Positions 18,155 through 26,679 of a DNA stretch of 64,000 bases are shown here, in pieces. This stretch comes from Dyella thiooxydans (GTDB taxonomy: Bacteria > Pseudomonadota > Gammaproteobacteria > Xanthomonadales > Rhodanobacteraceae), in assembly GCF_001641285.1 (NCBI RefSeq), contig NZ_CP014841.1:2294001-2358000 (forward strand), in the 5' to 3' direction. The notes beneath the pieces are model-generated. The model did not search any database. It was not told the origin of the DNA and saw only the letters and a program-made list of their open reading frames with translations. Each line of letters opens with the position of its first letter. The stretch's first letter is position 1. The position numbers and the translations under genes were made by a program.

Positions 18155-18523
18155 ATGCGCCATTCCCTGATCCGCAAGAACCTGATCGCCCTGTCCCTGA
18201 TCGCGGCTTTCGGCGCCCTGCCCGTGACACAGGCAAGCGCGCAGGACACCTCGGCCAAGACCGAGATGAAGTCCGACATGCACCAGATGGAGCGCGCCAC
18301 GTCCGACACCTGGATCACCACCAAGGTGAAGTCGGAGTTCGCCACCACCAAGGGCGTGGACGCCACCGACATCTCGGTCACCACCAAGCACGGCCACGTC
18401 ACGCTGAGCGGCACCGTCTCCGGCGACTCGGAGATCACCGCAGCCAAGGAGGTGGCGATGAAGGTGAAGGGCGTGAAGAGCGTCGACACCAGCGGCCTGA
18501 AGATCACCGGCCACGACGACTGA
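18155..18523 (+). CDS. Periplasmic BON-domain protein (OsmY-like)
   Basis: 122 residues. The ATG at 18155 has a strong AAGGAGAG Shine-Dalgarno. There is a Sec signal peptide at about 1-29 (basic start, LIALSLIAAFGALPV, then QASAQ). A single BON domain (about 48-120) has WITTKVKSEFATTK, the strand ISVTTKHGHVTLSGTV and a C-terminal VKGVKSVD. BON proteins bind membranes or lipid surfaces, and OsmY-type ones rise under osmotic or stationary stress. It is a single gene between two good terminators, so it should have its own promoter in 17988-18154, where no clear element was found. Confidence 0.88.
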   Translation: MRHSLIRKNLIALSLIAAFGALPVTQASAQDTSAKTEMKSDMHQMERATSDTWITTKVKSEFATTKGVDATDISVTTKHGHVTLSGTVSGDSEITAAKEVAMKVKGVKSVDTSGLKITGHDD

Positions 18524-18543
18524 CCGGGCGGCATCCGCCCATG

Positions 18544-18571
18544 AAAAAGGCGCCCTCCGGGGCGCCTTTTT
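18544..18571. terminator. Bidirectional rho-independent terminator between BON gene and pilU
   Basis: A 12-bp stem formed by AAAAAGGCGCCC (18544-18555) and its complement (18560-18571) carries A-tract and T-tract ends, so it can stop transcription on both strands. It lies between converging genes. Confidence 0.93.
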
Positions 18572-18593
18572 CCTTGCCGACGGCGCGAGCCGG

Positions 18594-19760
18594 TCAGCGC
18601 TGCAGCAATCCACCGCCGAACTGCTGGCGATCGCGGGATTCCTCCAGCTCCACGCCCTCCAGCCCCTGCGACAGCGTATGCGCATCGCCGCCCTGGGCCA
18701 GCTTGATGCGCAGGCGCACCTCGTTGGAGCTGTCGGCGTGGCGCAGCGCGTCCTCGTAGGAGATCTCGCCGGCGTGGTACAGCTCGACCAGGCTCTGGTC
18801 GAAGGTGCGCATGCCTAGGTTGGTGGACTCCTTCATCACTTCCTTGAGCTTGTGCACCTCGCCCTGGCGGATGTAGTCCTGCACCAGCGGCGTGCCCAGC
18901 AGCACTTCCACCGCCACCCGGCGCGCCTTGCCGTCCGGGGTCGGGATCAGCTGCTGCGCGACGATACCCTTGAGGTTCAGCGACAGGTCCATGAACAGCT
19001 GCTGCCGGCGATCCTCCGGGAAGAAGTGCAGGATGCGGTCCATCGCCTGATTGGCGTTGTTCGCATGCAGGGTGCACAGGCACAGGTGGCCGGTCTCGGA
19101 GAAGTTGATCGCGTGCTCCATCGTCTCGCGGGTGCGCACCTCGCCGATCATGATCACGTCCGGCGCCTGGCGCAGGGTGTTCTTCAGCGCGTTGTCCCAG
19201 CTATCGGTGTCGATGCCGATCTCGCGCTGGGTGATGATGCAGCCCTCGTGCTTGTGCACGTACTCGATCGGGTCCTCGATGGTGATGATGTGCCCGGTCG
19301 AGTTCTGGTTGCGGTAGCCGATCATCGACGCCAGCGACGTCGACTTGCCGGTACCGGTACCGCCGACGAAGATGATGATGCCGCGCTTGGTCATCGCCAG
19401 CTGCTTGATCACCGGCGGCAGCGTCAGCTCCTCGATGGTCGGGATCTTCGACTCGATCCGGCGCAGCACCATGCCCACGCAGTTGCGCTGGTAGAAGCAC
19501 GACACGCGGAAGCGGCCCACGCCCTGCGCCGAGATGGCGAACTGGCACTCGTGGGATTTCTCGAACTCCTCGCGCTGCGAGGGCGTCATGATGTTCAGCA
19601 CCATGTCGCGCGACTGCTGCGGGCTGAGCGGACTCTGGGTGATCGGCACGATCCGCCCCTGCACCTTCATCGAGGGGGCCACGCCGGCCGTGATGAACAG
19701 GTCCGAGGCCTTCTTGTGGACCATCAGCTTGAGGAACGAGGTGAAGTCGAAGTCGCTCAT
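18594..19760 (-). CDS. pilU: PilU, PilT-like retraction ATPase
   Basis: 388 residues. It is a hexameric secretion-type ATPase that assists PilT in retracting type IV pili. Walker A is GGTGTGKST at 133-141. An Asp box (IIFVGG then EDPIEYVH), Walker B-like VIMIGEVRTRETM and the His box HLCLCTLHANN follow. The C-terminal extension beyond the PilT core (after about 345) is typical of PilU. It starts 93 nt after pilT on the same strand, and a bidirectional terminator follows. Confidence 0.95.
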   Translation of the reverse strand: MSDFDFTSFLKLMVHKKASDLFITAGVAPSMKVQGRIVPITQSPLSPQQSRDMVLNIMTPSQREEFEKSHECQFAISAQGVGRFRVSCFYQRNCVGMVLRRIESKIPTIEELTLPPVIKQLAMTKRGIIIFVGGTGTGKSTSLASMIGYRNQNSTGHIITIEDPIEYVHKHEGCIITQREIGIDTDSWDNALKNTLRQAPDVIMIGEVRTRETMEHAINFSETGHLCLCTLHANNANQAMDRILHFFPEDRRQQLFMDLSLNLKGIVAQQLIPTPDGKARRVAVEVLLGTPLVQDYIRQGEVHKLKEVMKESTNLGMRTFDQSLVELYHAGEISYEDALRHADSSNEVRLRIKLAQGGDAHTLSQGLEGVELEESRDRQQFGGGLLQR

Positions 19761-19853
19761 GGCGGGTCTCCTCCGGGAGACGATAGGGCTCGGTGCGGAC
19801 GCTTGTGCAGGCGGCGGCAGTGGCGCGACGGGCGCCAGCCGGCCGTCGCCGGC

Positions 19854-20891
19854 TTACTTGAAGATGTCCTTGTTCTTGGCGTAGGTCATCGCCTCCTGGC
19901 GCGCCACCAGGCCACGCTTGACCAGGTCCTGCAGGTTCTGGTCGAGCGTCTGCATGCCGTACTGCTGGCCGGTCTGGATCGACGAATACATCTGCGCGAC
20001 CTTGTCCTCGCGGATCAGGTTGCGGATGGCCGGGATGCCCACCATGATCTCGTGCGCCGCGATGCGGCCGCCGCCGACCTTCTTCATCAGCGACTGCGAG
20101 ATCACCGCGCGCAGCGACTCGGAAAGCATCGAACGCACCATCGGCTTTTCGCCGGCGGGGAACACGTCGATGATGCGGTCCACCGTCTTGGCCGCCGAAC
20201 TGGTGTGCAGCGTGCCGAACACCAGGTGACCGGTTTCCGCGGCGGTCAGCGCCAAGCGGATGGTCTCCAGGTCGCGCAGCTCGCCGACCAGGATGTAGTC
20301 CGGATCCTCGCGCAGCGCCGAGCGCAGCGCCTCGTTGAAGCCGTGCGTGTCGCGATGCACCTCGCGCTGGTTGACCAGGCACTTCTGCGAGGTGTGCACG
20401 AACTCGATCGGGTCCTCGATCGTGAGCATGTGCCCGTATTCGGTCTTGTTGATGTGGTCGACCATCGCCGCCAGCGTGGTGGACTTGCCCGAGCCGGTCG
20501 GCCCGGTCACCAGGATCAGGCCCTGCGGCTGCTCGATCAGCTCGCGGAAGATCTTCGGGCAACCGAGGTCCTCCAGCGTCAGCACCTCGGAGGGAATCGT
20601 ACGGAACACCGCGCCGGCGCCGCGATTCTGGTTGAACGCATTGACGCGGAAACGCGCCAGGCCGGGAATCTCGAACGAGAAGTCGGTCTCGTAGAACTCT
20701 TCGTAATCGCGGCGCTGCTTGTCCGACATGATGTCGTAGATCAGCGAGTGCACCTGCTTGTGCTCGAGCGCCGGGATGTTGATGCGGCGCACGTCGCCGT
20801 CGACCCGGATCATCGGCGGCAGGCCCGCCGACAGGTGCAGGTCAGATGCCTTGTTCTTCACCGAGAAGGCGAGCAGTTCGGCGATATCCAT
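19854..20891 (-). CDS. pilT: PilT, type IV pilus retraction ATPase
   Basis: 345 residues, the standard length. Start ATG at 20891. N-terminal PAS-like domain (1-100, MDIAELLAFSVKNKASDLHLS). Walker A is GPTGSGKST at 130-138, the Asp box is EDPIEFVH, Walker B is ILVGELRDLETIRLAL and the His box is HLVFGTLHT. The AIRNLIRE motif needed for retraction is present (IPAIRNLIRED). PilT powers pilus disassembly for twitching, acting downstream of the Chp cluster in this window. The promoter should lie in the gap shared with proC. Confidence 0.97.
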   Translation of the reverse strand: MDIAELLAFSVKNKASDLHLSAGLPPMIRVDGDVRRINIPALEHKQVHSLIYDIMSDKQRRDYEEFYETDFSFEIPGLARFRVNAFNQNRGAGAVFRTIPSEVLTLEDLGCPKIFRELIEQPQGLILVTGPTGSGKSTTLAAMVDHINKTEYGHMLTIEDPIEFVHTSQKCLVNQREVHRDTHGFNEALRSALREDPDYILVGELRDLETIRLALTAAETGHLVFGTLHTSSAAKTVDRIIDVFPAGEKPMVRSMLSESLRAVISQSLMKKVGGGRIAAHEIMVGIPAIRNLIREDKVAQMYSSIQTGQQYGMQTLDQNLQDLVKRGLVARQEAMTYAKNKDIFK

Positions 20892-21155
20892 CGGGTGTTT
20901 CCCCCTCAAAACCGATCGTCTGGAATGACAGCAGTACAGGGTGGACGATGCGGCGGCCTCATGCCCCGGACGCTCCTCGCAGCCATTTGCCGCGCAGCGC
21001 CGACAGCCTGAAGCAACCCCGGACTTCCCCCATCCGCAGCGGCTCGATACTACTCGCCGCGTGGCCGCCGCGACCAGCCCCGGACGGCGGTTTTGCAACG
21101 CATGCACGGACAGGTGCGCTAAGGTAACCGGCTGACGATCTGCAAAGGAGCGAAC
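20892..21155. other. Divergent pilT-proC intergenic region, no gene seen
   Basis: 264 nt between divergent pilT and proC. It has no credible coding frame with family similarity, although many gammaproteobacteria carry yggS (PLP homeostasis) at this place. AAAGGAGC just before the proC ATG is its ribosome-binding site. No sharp promoter was identified by eye. Confidence 0.5.
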
Positions 21156-21974
21156 ATGACACGCATCGCCTTCATCGGTGGCGGCAACATGGCCCGCAGC
21201 CTCATCGGCGGCCTGATCCGGACCGGCGTGGCCGCCTCCTCGATCGCCGTCTCCGACCCGCAGGCCGAGGGGCGCCAGGCGCTGGCGCGCGAGTTCGGGG
21301 TGGCGGCCTATGCCGAGAACCGGCTGGCCGCCGCCGACGCCGAGGTGGTGCTGCTGGCGGTCAAGCCGCAGATCATGCCGGCGATCCGCGAGGAGCTGCG
21401 CGAAGTGTTCCAGCGCCAGCGCCCGCTGCTGATCTCGATCGCCGCCGGCGTGCGGATCGACCAGCTCGAGCGCTGGTTCGGCGCCCTGCCGATCGTGCGC
21501 TGCATGCCCAACACCCCCGCCCTGATCGGCGCCGGCGCCACCGGCTTGTGCGCCAATGCCCGGGTCAGTCCGCCGCAGCGCGCGCAGGCGCAACACATCC
21601 TGGACGCCGCCGGCCTGACCCGCTGGGTCGACGACGAGGCGCTGATGGACACGGTGACCGGCATCGCCGGCTCGGCCCCGGCCTACTTCTTCGCCCTGGT
21701 CGAGGCGCTGGAGGATGCCGCGGTGGCCCAGGGCATGGACCGCGACACCGCCCGCGCGCTGGCCGCGCAGACCTGCCTGGGGGCCGGACGCATGCTGACC
21801 GAAAGCGGCGAGTCCCCGGCCGAGCTGCGGCGCCGGGTCACCTCGCCGAACGGCACCACCCAGGCGGCGCTGGAGAGCTTCGCGCGGGACAATCTCGCCG
21901 GTATCGTGGCGCATGCCGTGGCCGCCGCTACCCGTCGTGGCGGCGAGCTGGCGGCGGAACTGGACAAGACCTGA
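21156..21974 (+). CDS. proC: ProC, pyrroline-5-carboxylate reductase
   Basis: 272 residues. It catalyses the last step of proline synthesis, NAD(P)H-dependent. The Rossmann motif is IAFIGGGNMARSLIGG at the N terminus, the central CMPNTPALIGAGATG motif is present, and the C-terminal family signature is LRRRVTSPNGTTQAALE. The Shine-Dalgarno AAAGGAG lies just upstream. yggT follows 16 nt downstream. Confidence 0.97.
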   Translation: MTRIAFIGGGNMARSLIGGLIRTGVAASSIAVSDPQAEGRQALAREFGVAAYAENRLAAADAEVVLLAVKPQIMPAIREELREVFQRQRPLLISIAAGVRIDQLERWFGALPIVRCMPNTPALIGAGATGLCANARVSPPQRAQAQHILDAAGLTRWVDDEALMDTVTGIAGSAPAYFFALVEALEDAAVAQGMDRDTARALAAQTCLGAGRMLTESGESPAELRRRVTSPNGTTQAALESFARDNLAGIVAHAVAAATRRGGELAAELDKT

Positions 21975-21990
21975 GCCCGGAACGACCCAA

Positions 21991-22566
21991 GTGACCTACC
22001 TGCTCAACGCCCTCTCGGTGATCCTCCAGCTGGCTTTCAGCCTGGTGGCCACGCTGTTCGTGCTGCGCCTGCTGGCCGAGGCGTCCCGTGCCGACTTCCA
22101 CAACCCGCTCAGCCAGTTCCTGTACAAGGCGACCAACCCGGTGCTGGCGCCGGTCCGCCGGGTGATCCCGAACTGGCGACGGATCAACCTCGCCGCCATG
22201 CTGCTGGCGTGGCTGGTGATGGTGCTGGAACGCGCGGCCCTGTTCGCCCTGATGGGTGTGGCGCCGCACATCGCCGGCCTGCTGCTGCTGGGCGCCGCCG
22301 ACCTGATCGACTTCGTGCTGCTGTTCTACCTGGTGCTGATCTTCGGCTGGTCGCTGCTGAGCATGCTGCAGGTCGATCCGTACCAGCCGCTGATGCGCTT
22401 GGCCGCGGCCATCGTGGAGCCGCTGCTGCGGCCGCTGCGCGGCAAGCTCACCGCCGGCACGCTCGATTTCTCGCCGATGGTGGTGATGCTGGTGCTGATC
22501 GTGGCCCGGATCCTTTTAGCCCGGCCGCTGATCGATCTCGGCACGGCGCTGGCACTGGGCGGCTGA
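21991..22566 (+). CDS. yggT: YggT family membrane protein
   Basis: 191 residues, GTG start at 21991. It has two YggT repeats, each with paired transmembrane helices around a loop with the motif NPLSQFLYKATNPVLAPVRRVIP (repeat 1, key NP..P.R..IP) and YQPLMRLAAAIVEPLLRPLR (repeat 2). The family is an inner-membrane protein linked with osmotic tolerance and cell-division genes; its biochemical role is not settled. Position right after proC is conserved across gammaproteobacteria. Confidence 0.93.
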   Translation: MTYLLNALSVILQLAFSLVATLFVLRLLAEASRADFHNPLSQFLYKATNPVLAPVRRVIPNWRRINLAAMLLAWLVMVLERAALFALMGVAPHIAGLLLLGAADLIDFVLLFYLVLIFGWSLLSMLQVDPYQPLMRLAAAIVEPLLRPLRGKLTAGTLDFSPMVVMLVLIVARILLARPLIDLGTALALGG

Positions 22567-22586
22567 CGCCCCCCCCCGGAAGGCGC

Positions 22587-23555
22587 TCAGGCCACCGCCG
22601 CCTCGATCCGCCGGCGGGTCTCCTCATCGAGGCCAGGCAGCAGATCCAGCGCGTCGAGGTTGTGCGTCAGCTGCTCCGGCTTGCTAGCACCCAGCAGCAC
22701 GGTGGAGACGTGCGGGTTGGCCAGGCACCAGGCCAGCGCCAGCTGGGCCATCGACACGCCCAGCTCCTGCGCGATCGGCTCGATCCGCTGCGCCCGCGCC
22801 ACCCGGCCGCGTCCCTTGTCCAGCAGTTCGTCGCGCAGCCACTCGTAGCCCGGCTGGTTCAACCGGGCGTCGTCGGGCACGCCGTCGCGATACTTGCCGG
22901 TGAGCAGGCCCGAGGCCAGCGGCGACCAGATGGTGGTACCCATGCCGTACTTCTCGTACAGCGACGCGTATTCCTGCTCGACCCGCTCGCGATGCAGCAG
23001 GTTGTACTGCGGCTGCTCGACCACCGGCTCGGCCATGTGCTGCGCCCGCGCGATGCGATGGGCCTGTTCGATCGCCTCGGCCGGCCACTCGCTGGTACCC
23101 CAGTACAGCACCTTGCCCTGGCGCACCAGCAGGTCCATCGCCGCCACGGTCTCGTCGATCGGCGTCTCCGGGTCCGGACGGTGGCAGAAGTACAGGTCCA
23201 GGTAGTCCACCTTCAGCCGCGCCAGTGCCTGATGACAGGCCTCGATCACGTGCTTGCGCGACAGGCCGCGCTGGGTCGGCTTCGGATCCGTCGTCGCGCC
23301 GAAGTACACCTTGCTCGACACGCAGTAGCTGTCGCGTGGGAAGCGCAGGTCGGCCAGCACGTCGCCCATCAGCTCCTCGGCGTCACCGGCATTGTAGGTT
23401 TCGGCGTTGTCGAAGAAATTCACGCCGCGGTCGTGGGCCAGCGCCAGCAGCTCGCGCGCCTGCGAGCGGCCGACCTGGCGACCGAAGGTGACCCAGGCGC
23501 CAAACGAGAATGCGGACAGTTTCAGGCCGGTGCAGCCCATGCGGCGGTATTGCAT
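22587..23555 (-). CDS. Aldo/keto reductase, Kv-beta-like
   Basis: 322 residues, a TIM-barrel NADPH-dependent oxidoreductase. Catalytic tetrad candidates are Asp and Tyr in FDNAETYNAGDAEELMG, Lys in SSKVYFG and His in YFCHRPDPETP. The sequence is closest in style to the potassium-channel beta-subunit subgroup (start MQYRRMGCTGLKLSAFSFGAW). The physiological substrate is unknown; members reduce aldehydes such as methylglyoxal. It follows pgpA by 50 nt on the same strand and converges on yggT with only a 20-nt gap and no clear terminator. Confidence 0.9.
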   Translation of the reverse strand: MQYRRMGCTGLKLSAFSFGAWVTFGRQVGRSQARELLALAHDRGVNFFDNAETYNAGDAEELMGDVLADLRFPRDSYCVSSKVYFGATTDPKPTQRGLSRKHVIEACHQALARLKVDYLDLYFCHRPDPETPIDETVAAMDLLVRQGKVLYWGTSEWPAEAIEQAHRIARAQHMAEPVVEQPQYNLLHRERVEQEYASLYEKYGMGTTIWSPLASGLLTGKYRDGVPDDARLNQPGYEWLRDELLDKGRGRVARAQRIEPIAQELGVSMAQLALAWCLANPHVSTVLLGASKPEQLTHNLDALDLLPGLDEETRRRIEAAVA

Positions 23556-23605
23556 GACGTGTCTCCGTTGCGGCGATCAGGCCACCAAGGATGCCACCGG
23601 CGGCG

Positions 23606-24130
23606 TCAACGCCACGGCAGCGGGATGCCGGCCGTGCGCACCAGCAGCCACAGCGCCGCGGCGGCGAACAGGCCGGCGACCACATCGTCCACCATCACGC
23701 CGAGGCCACCCTTGAGCCGGCGATCGAGCCAGCCGATCGGCCACGGCTTGGCCACGTCGAACAGGCGGAACAGGGCGAAGCCGGCCAGCACCAGCCACCA
23801 CGGTGCCAGCAGCGCCGGCGCGAGCGTGATCCACTGGCCGACGAACTCATCGATCACCAGCGCGCGGTGGTCGTCCACGCCCAGCTTGCGGCCGGCCACG
23901 TTGCAGGCCCAGATGCCCACCACGAACACGACGACGACCACCCAGGCGTAGACGGAAAGCGGCCACTGCCGCATCCACAGCCACGGCAGGATCGCCAGCA
24001 ACGAGCCGGCCGTGCCTTGCGCCTTCGGCACCAGGCCGGAGCCGAAGCCGCAGGCGATCCAGCCGGCGGGTGAGGCGATGAGCTCGCGGCGCTGCGCCGG
24101 CGTGAGGGTCTTGCGATCCAGGGCGATCAT
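23606..24130 (-). CDS. pgpA: PgpA, phosphatidylglycerophosphatase A
   Basis: 174 residues. It removes phosphate from phosphatidylglycerol phosphate at the inner membrane. Motifs KAQGTAGSLLAI, VIDEFVGQWI and FDVAKPWPIGWLDRRLKGGLGVM (key DVAKPWP and GGLGVMVDD) are family hallmarks, with about four hydrophobic helices. The ATG at 24130 overlaps the thiL stop by four bases. A longer in-frame start would lie inside thiL and was rejected. The thiL-pgpA order is conserved. Confidence 0.95.
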   Translation of the reverse strand: MIALDRKTLTPAQRRELIASPAGWIACGFGSGLVPKAQGTAGSLLAILPWLWMRQWPLSVYAWVVVVVFVVGIWACNVAGRKLGVDDHRALVIDEFVGQWITLAPALLAPWWLVLAGFALFRLFDVAKPWPIGWLDRRLKGGLGVMVDDVVAGLFAAAALWLLVRTAGIPLPWR

Positions 24131-25119
24131 GGGCGGGCGGTCTCGTCCGGAAAATGGTCCCAGCCGGTACGGGTGGGCATCAGCCACTGGCCATCGATCC
24201 CGCGCACGCGCACGCCGGTACCTTCGACGATGCGACCGATGCGGGTGGCACCGCAGCCGAGCCGGGCCAGGTCGGCCTGCACCTCACCGGCCCGCGCCGG
24301 TGGCACGGCAAAGCACAGTTCGTAGTCGTCCCCGCCGGACAAGGCGAAATCGCAGGCTTCAGCCGCATCGCAACAGCCCAGCAAGGCGGAGGACAGCGGC
24401 AGCAGGGCCGCGTCGACCTCGGCACCCACGCCGCTGGCCGTGCAGACGTGAGCCAGGTCGGCAAGCAGGCCATCGGACACATCGATGCAGGCACTGGCCC
24501 GACCACGCAGGGCGAGGCCGGCGGCGACCCGTGGCTCGGGGCGATTCAGCCTGGCCCGCAACCCGGCGCGGCGCTTCTCCTCGTCGGAATCCGCAGCCGA
24601 AGCCAGCCGTTGCAGGCCAGCGGCCGCATCACCCAGCGTACCGGTGACGAACACCAGGTCGCCCGCGCGCGCGCCGTCGCGTCGCAACGCCTGCCCCGGC
24701 GGCACGAAGCCGTGCACCGCCACCGACAACGCGAACGGCCCACGCGTGGTATCGCCCCCGACCAGCGCCACGCGATGCATGCGTGCGAGCTGCGAGAAGC
24801 CCTCGGCGAGCCCGTCGACCAGGTCCTGCTGCGCGTCGGCGGGCTGGGCCGGCAGGGTCAGGGCGAGCAGCGCCCAGGCCGGTGTGGCGCCCATCGCGGC
24901 CAGATCGGAGAGGTTGACCGCCAGCGCCTTCCAGCCGATATCAGCCGGCGCCGTGCCGCGCGGGAAATGCACCCCTTCGACCAGGGTGTCGATCGCCACC
25001 GCCAGCTCCTGTCCGGCCGGCACGGCCAGCAGCGCGGCGTCATCGCCGATCCCCAGCCGCACGTCGTCGCGCGCCTGCGCGGTCAGCGCCTGCAGGCGGT
25101 CGATCAGGCGGAATTCCAT
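24127..25119 (-). CDS. thiL: ThiL, thiamine-monophosphate kinase
   Basis: 330 residues. It phosphorylates thiamine phosphate to the active coenzyme. Family features are LRIGIGDDAALL-type metal/ATP motif (here RLGIGDDAALLAV), the EGVHF and LAVNLSDLAAMGA motifs, GGDTTRGP, and a C-terminal GGDDYELCF. It overlaps the upstream GNAT stop by one base and pgpA by four bases, so it is part of a tightly packed operon running from ribE/ribH-nusB. Confidence 0.96.
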   Translation of the reverse strand: MEFRLIDRLQALTAQARDDVRLGIGDDAALLAVPAGQELAVAIDTLVEGVHFPRGTAPADIGWKALAVNLSDLAAMGATPAWALLALTLPAQPADAQQDLVDGLAEGFSQLARMHRVALVGGDTTRGPFALSVAVHGFVPPGQALRRDGARAGDLVFVTGTLGDAAAGLQRLASAADSDEEKRRAGLRARLNRPEPRVAAGLALRGRASACIDVSDGLLADLAHVCTASGVGAEVDAALLPLSSALLGCCDAAEACDFALSGGDDYELCFAVPPARAGEVQADLARLGCGATRIGRIVEGTGVRVRGIDGQWLMPTRTGWDHFPDETARP

Positions 25120-25688
25120 CAGCGCGCGCCCGGGGCCGGCACGTCGCGCGCGAACACGCCGATCGGCGCGTCGTTGAACATGGTGTCGTACCAGTGCCGG
25201 AAGCCGCCCTTTTCCGCCACGCGGATCGAGGCGGGGTTGTCCGGCGAAATGATGCAGACGTCACGATGCGGACCGAAGTGCGCATCGCCCCACGCGGTGA
25301 CCGCCGCCAGCGCCTCGCTGGCATAACCGCGACCGTGGAAGGCCGGTGCCATCACCCAGCCGAGTTCGGGCATGCCGTCCAGCGCCGGCTCGATGTCGCG
25401 CTGGAAGTCGGCGTAGCCGAGGTCCCCGATGAACCATCCGGTCGCCTTGTCCTCGATCGCCCAGTAGCCGTAGCCGAGCATCGGCCACATGCCGCCGTAA
25501 CGCAGCAGGCGGAACCAGACGTCCTGCCGGGTCGCCGGCTTGCCGCCGATGCAGCGGTAGACGGCCGGATCGGACCAGATCGCGTGGAGCGCCTCCAGAT
25601 CGTCGATCCGGTGCTGGCGCAGTCGCAGGCGCGGCGTCTCGAGCAGCGGCGCCGACGGAGCCGAGCCGAGCACGAGCACGCCACGCAT
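25119..25688 (-). CDS. GNAT N-acetyltransferase, RimJ/RimL-like
   Basis: 189 residues. The start region TPRLRLRQHRIDDLEAL is the usual opening of RimJ/RimL-type GNATs. The acetyl-CoA loop is APAFHGRGYASEALAA, and the C-terminal NPASIRVAEKGGFRH motif is present. The substrate is unknown. It is wedged between nusB and thiL with one-base TGATG overlaps at both ends, so it is made together with them. Its presence between nusB and thiL is not part of the common core arrangement. Confidence 0.88.
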   Translation of the reverse strand: MRGVLVLGSAPSAPLLETPRLRLRQHRIDDLEALHAIWSDPAVYRCIGGKPATRQDVWFRLLRYGGMWPMLGYGYWAIEDKATGWFIGDLGYADFQRDIEPALDGMPELGWVMAPAFHGRGYASEALAAVTAWGDAHFGPHRDVCIISPDNPASIRVAEKGGFRHWYDTMFNDAPIGVFARDVPAPGAR

Positions 25689-26134
25689 CAGCCGCGCTTC
25701 TCCACCGCGCGCAGCTGCGCGGCCAGCTTGTCCAGCACGCCGTTGACGTAGCTGTGGCCGTGATCGGCGCCGAAACGCTTGGTGACCTCGATCGCCTCGT
25801 TGATCACCACGCGGTACGGCACGTCCGGGCGATGCGCCAGCTCGTAGGCGGCCAGGCGCAGCGCAGCGCGCTCGATCGGATCGACCTGCGCCACCTCGCG
25901 GTCCAGGTGCGGGCGCAGGCTGGCGTCGAGCTGCTCGACGTTGGCCTCCACGCCGTGCAGCAGATCCTCGAAGTACTCGAGGTCGGCCACCTCCATGTCC
26001 TGCTCGTGACGGAACTGCTCGATCACCGCGTTCATGTGGCTGCCCGAGATCTGCCAGGCGTACAGCGCCTGCAGGGCACGCCGGCGCGCACGCGAGCGCG
26101 CGCTGGCGTCGATGCCCGAACCCTGCGCGGCCAT
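25688..26134 (-). CDS. nusB: NusB, transcription antitermination factor
   Basis: 148 residues, all alpha. The Arg-rich N terminus (SARSRARRRALQALYAWQ) is the boxA RNA-binding face. The C-terminal signature VPYRVVINEAIEVTKRFGADHGHSYVNGVLD contains the conserved INEA and NGVLD parts. With NusE it binds boxA of rRNA leaders. The start at 26134 overlaps the ribH stop by one base. ribH-nusB coupling is widely conserved. Confidence 0.96.
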   Translation of the reverse strand: MAAQGSGIDASARSRARRRALQALYAWQISGSHMNAVIEQFRHEQDMEVADLEYFEDLLHGVEANVEQLDASLRPHLDREVAQVDPIERAALRLAAYELAHRPDVPYRVVINEAIEVTKRFGADHGHSYVNGVLDKLAAQLRAVEKRG

Positions 26135-26595
26135 CACAGCTGCCCGTACAGGTTGACCATCTCCAGCGCGGCCAGCGCCGCGTCGGCGCCCTTGTTGCCC
26201 GCCTTGGTGCCGGAGCGCTCGATGGCCTGCTCGATGGAGTCGGTGGTCAGCACGCCGAAGGCGACCGGCACGCCGGTATCCATGCCCGCCTTGGCCAGGC
26301 CCTTGGCGCATTCGCCGGCGACGTAGTCGAAGTGCGGGGTGGCCCCACGGATCACCGCGCCCAGCGCGATCACCGCGGCGTACTTGCCGGAGGCGGCGGC
26401 CTTCTGCGCAGCGAACGGGATTTCCCAGGCGCCGGGCACGCGGATCAGCTCGATGTTGTCGTCCTTCACGCAATGGCGCACCAGCGCGTCGCGCGCGCCG
26501 GCCACCAGCGGCTCCACCACGAAGCCGTTGAAGCGGCCCGCGACGATGGCGAAGCGGCCCTTGGGCGTGGCGAAGTTGCCTTCGATGGTTTTCAT
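26134..26595 (-). CDS. ribH: RibH, lumazine synthase
   Basis: 153 residues. It condenses 5-amino-6-ribitylamino-uracil with dihydroxybutanone phosphate to give lumazine. Motifs are [23 protein letters not shown], the phosphate-binding [14 protein letters not shown] and [25 protein letters not shown] (key LTTD and GTKAGNKG). It usually assembles as a 60-mer or pentamers. The start is ATG at 26595. ldcA lies 84 nt upstream on the same strand. Confidence 0.97.
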   Translation of the reverse strand: MKTIEGNFATPKGRFAIVAGRFNGFVVEPLVAGARDALVRHCVKDDNIELIRVPGAWEIPFAAQKAAASGKYAAVIALGAVIRGATPHFDYVAGECAKGLAKAGMDTGVPVAFGVLTTDSIEQAIERSGTKAGNKGADAALAALEMVNLYGQL

Positions 26596-26679
26596 GCAGT
26601 CGTCCTCGGTGGGCGCGCGGCCCGGGGCAGACCGCGCATTTTACGGGTTTGCAGCGCCCCCCGCTCGCAGCGGGGTGGC

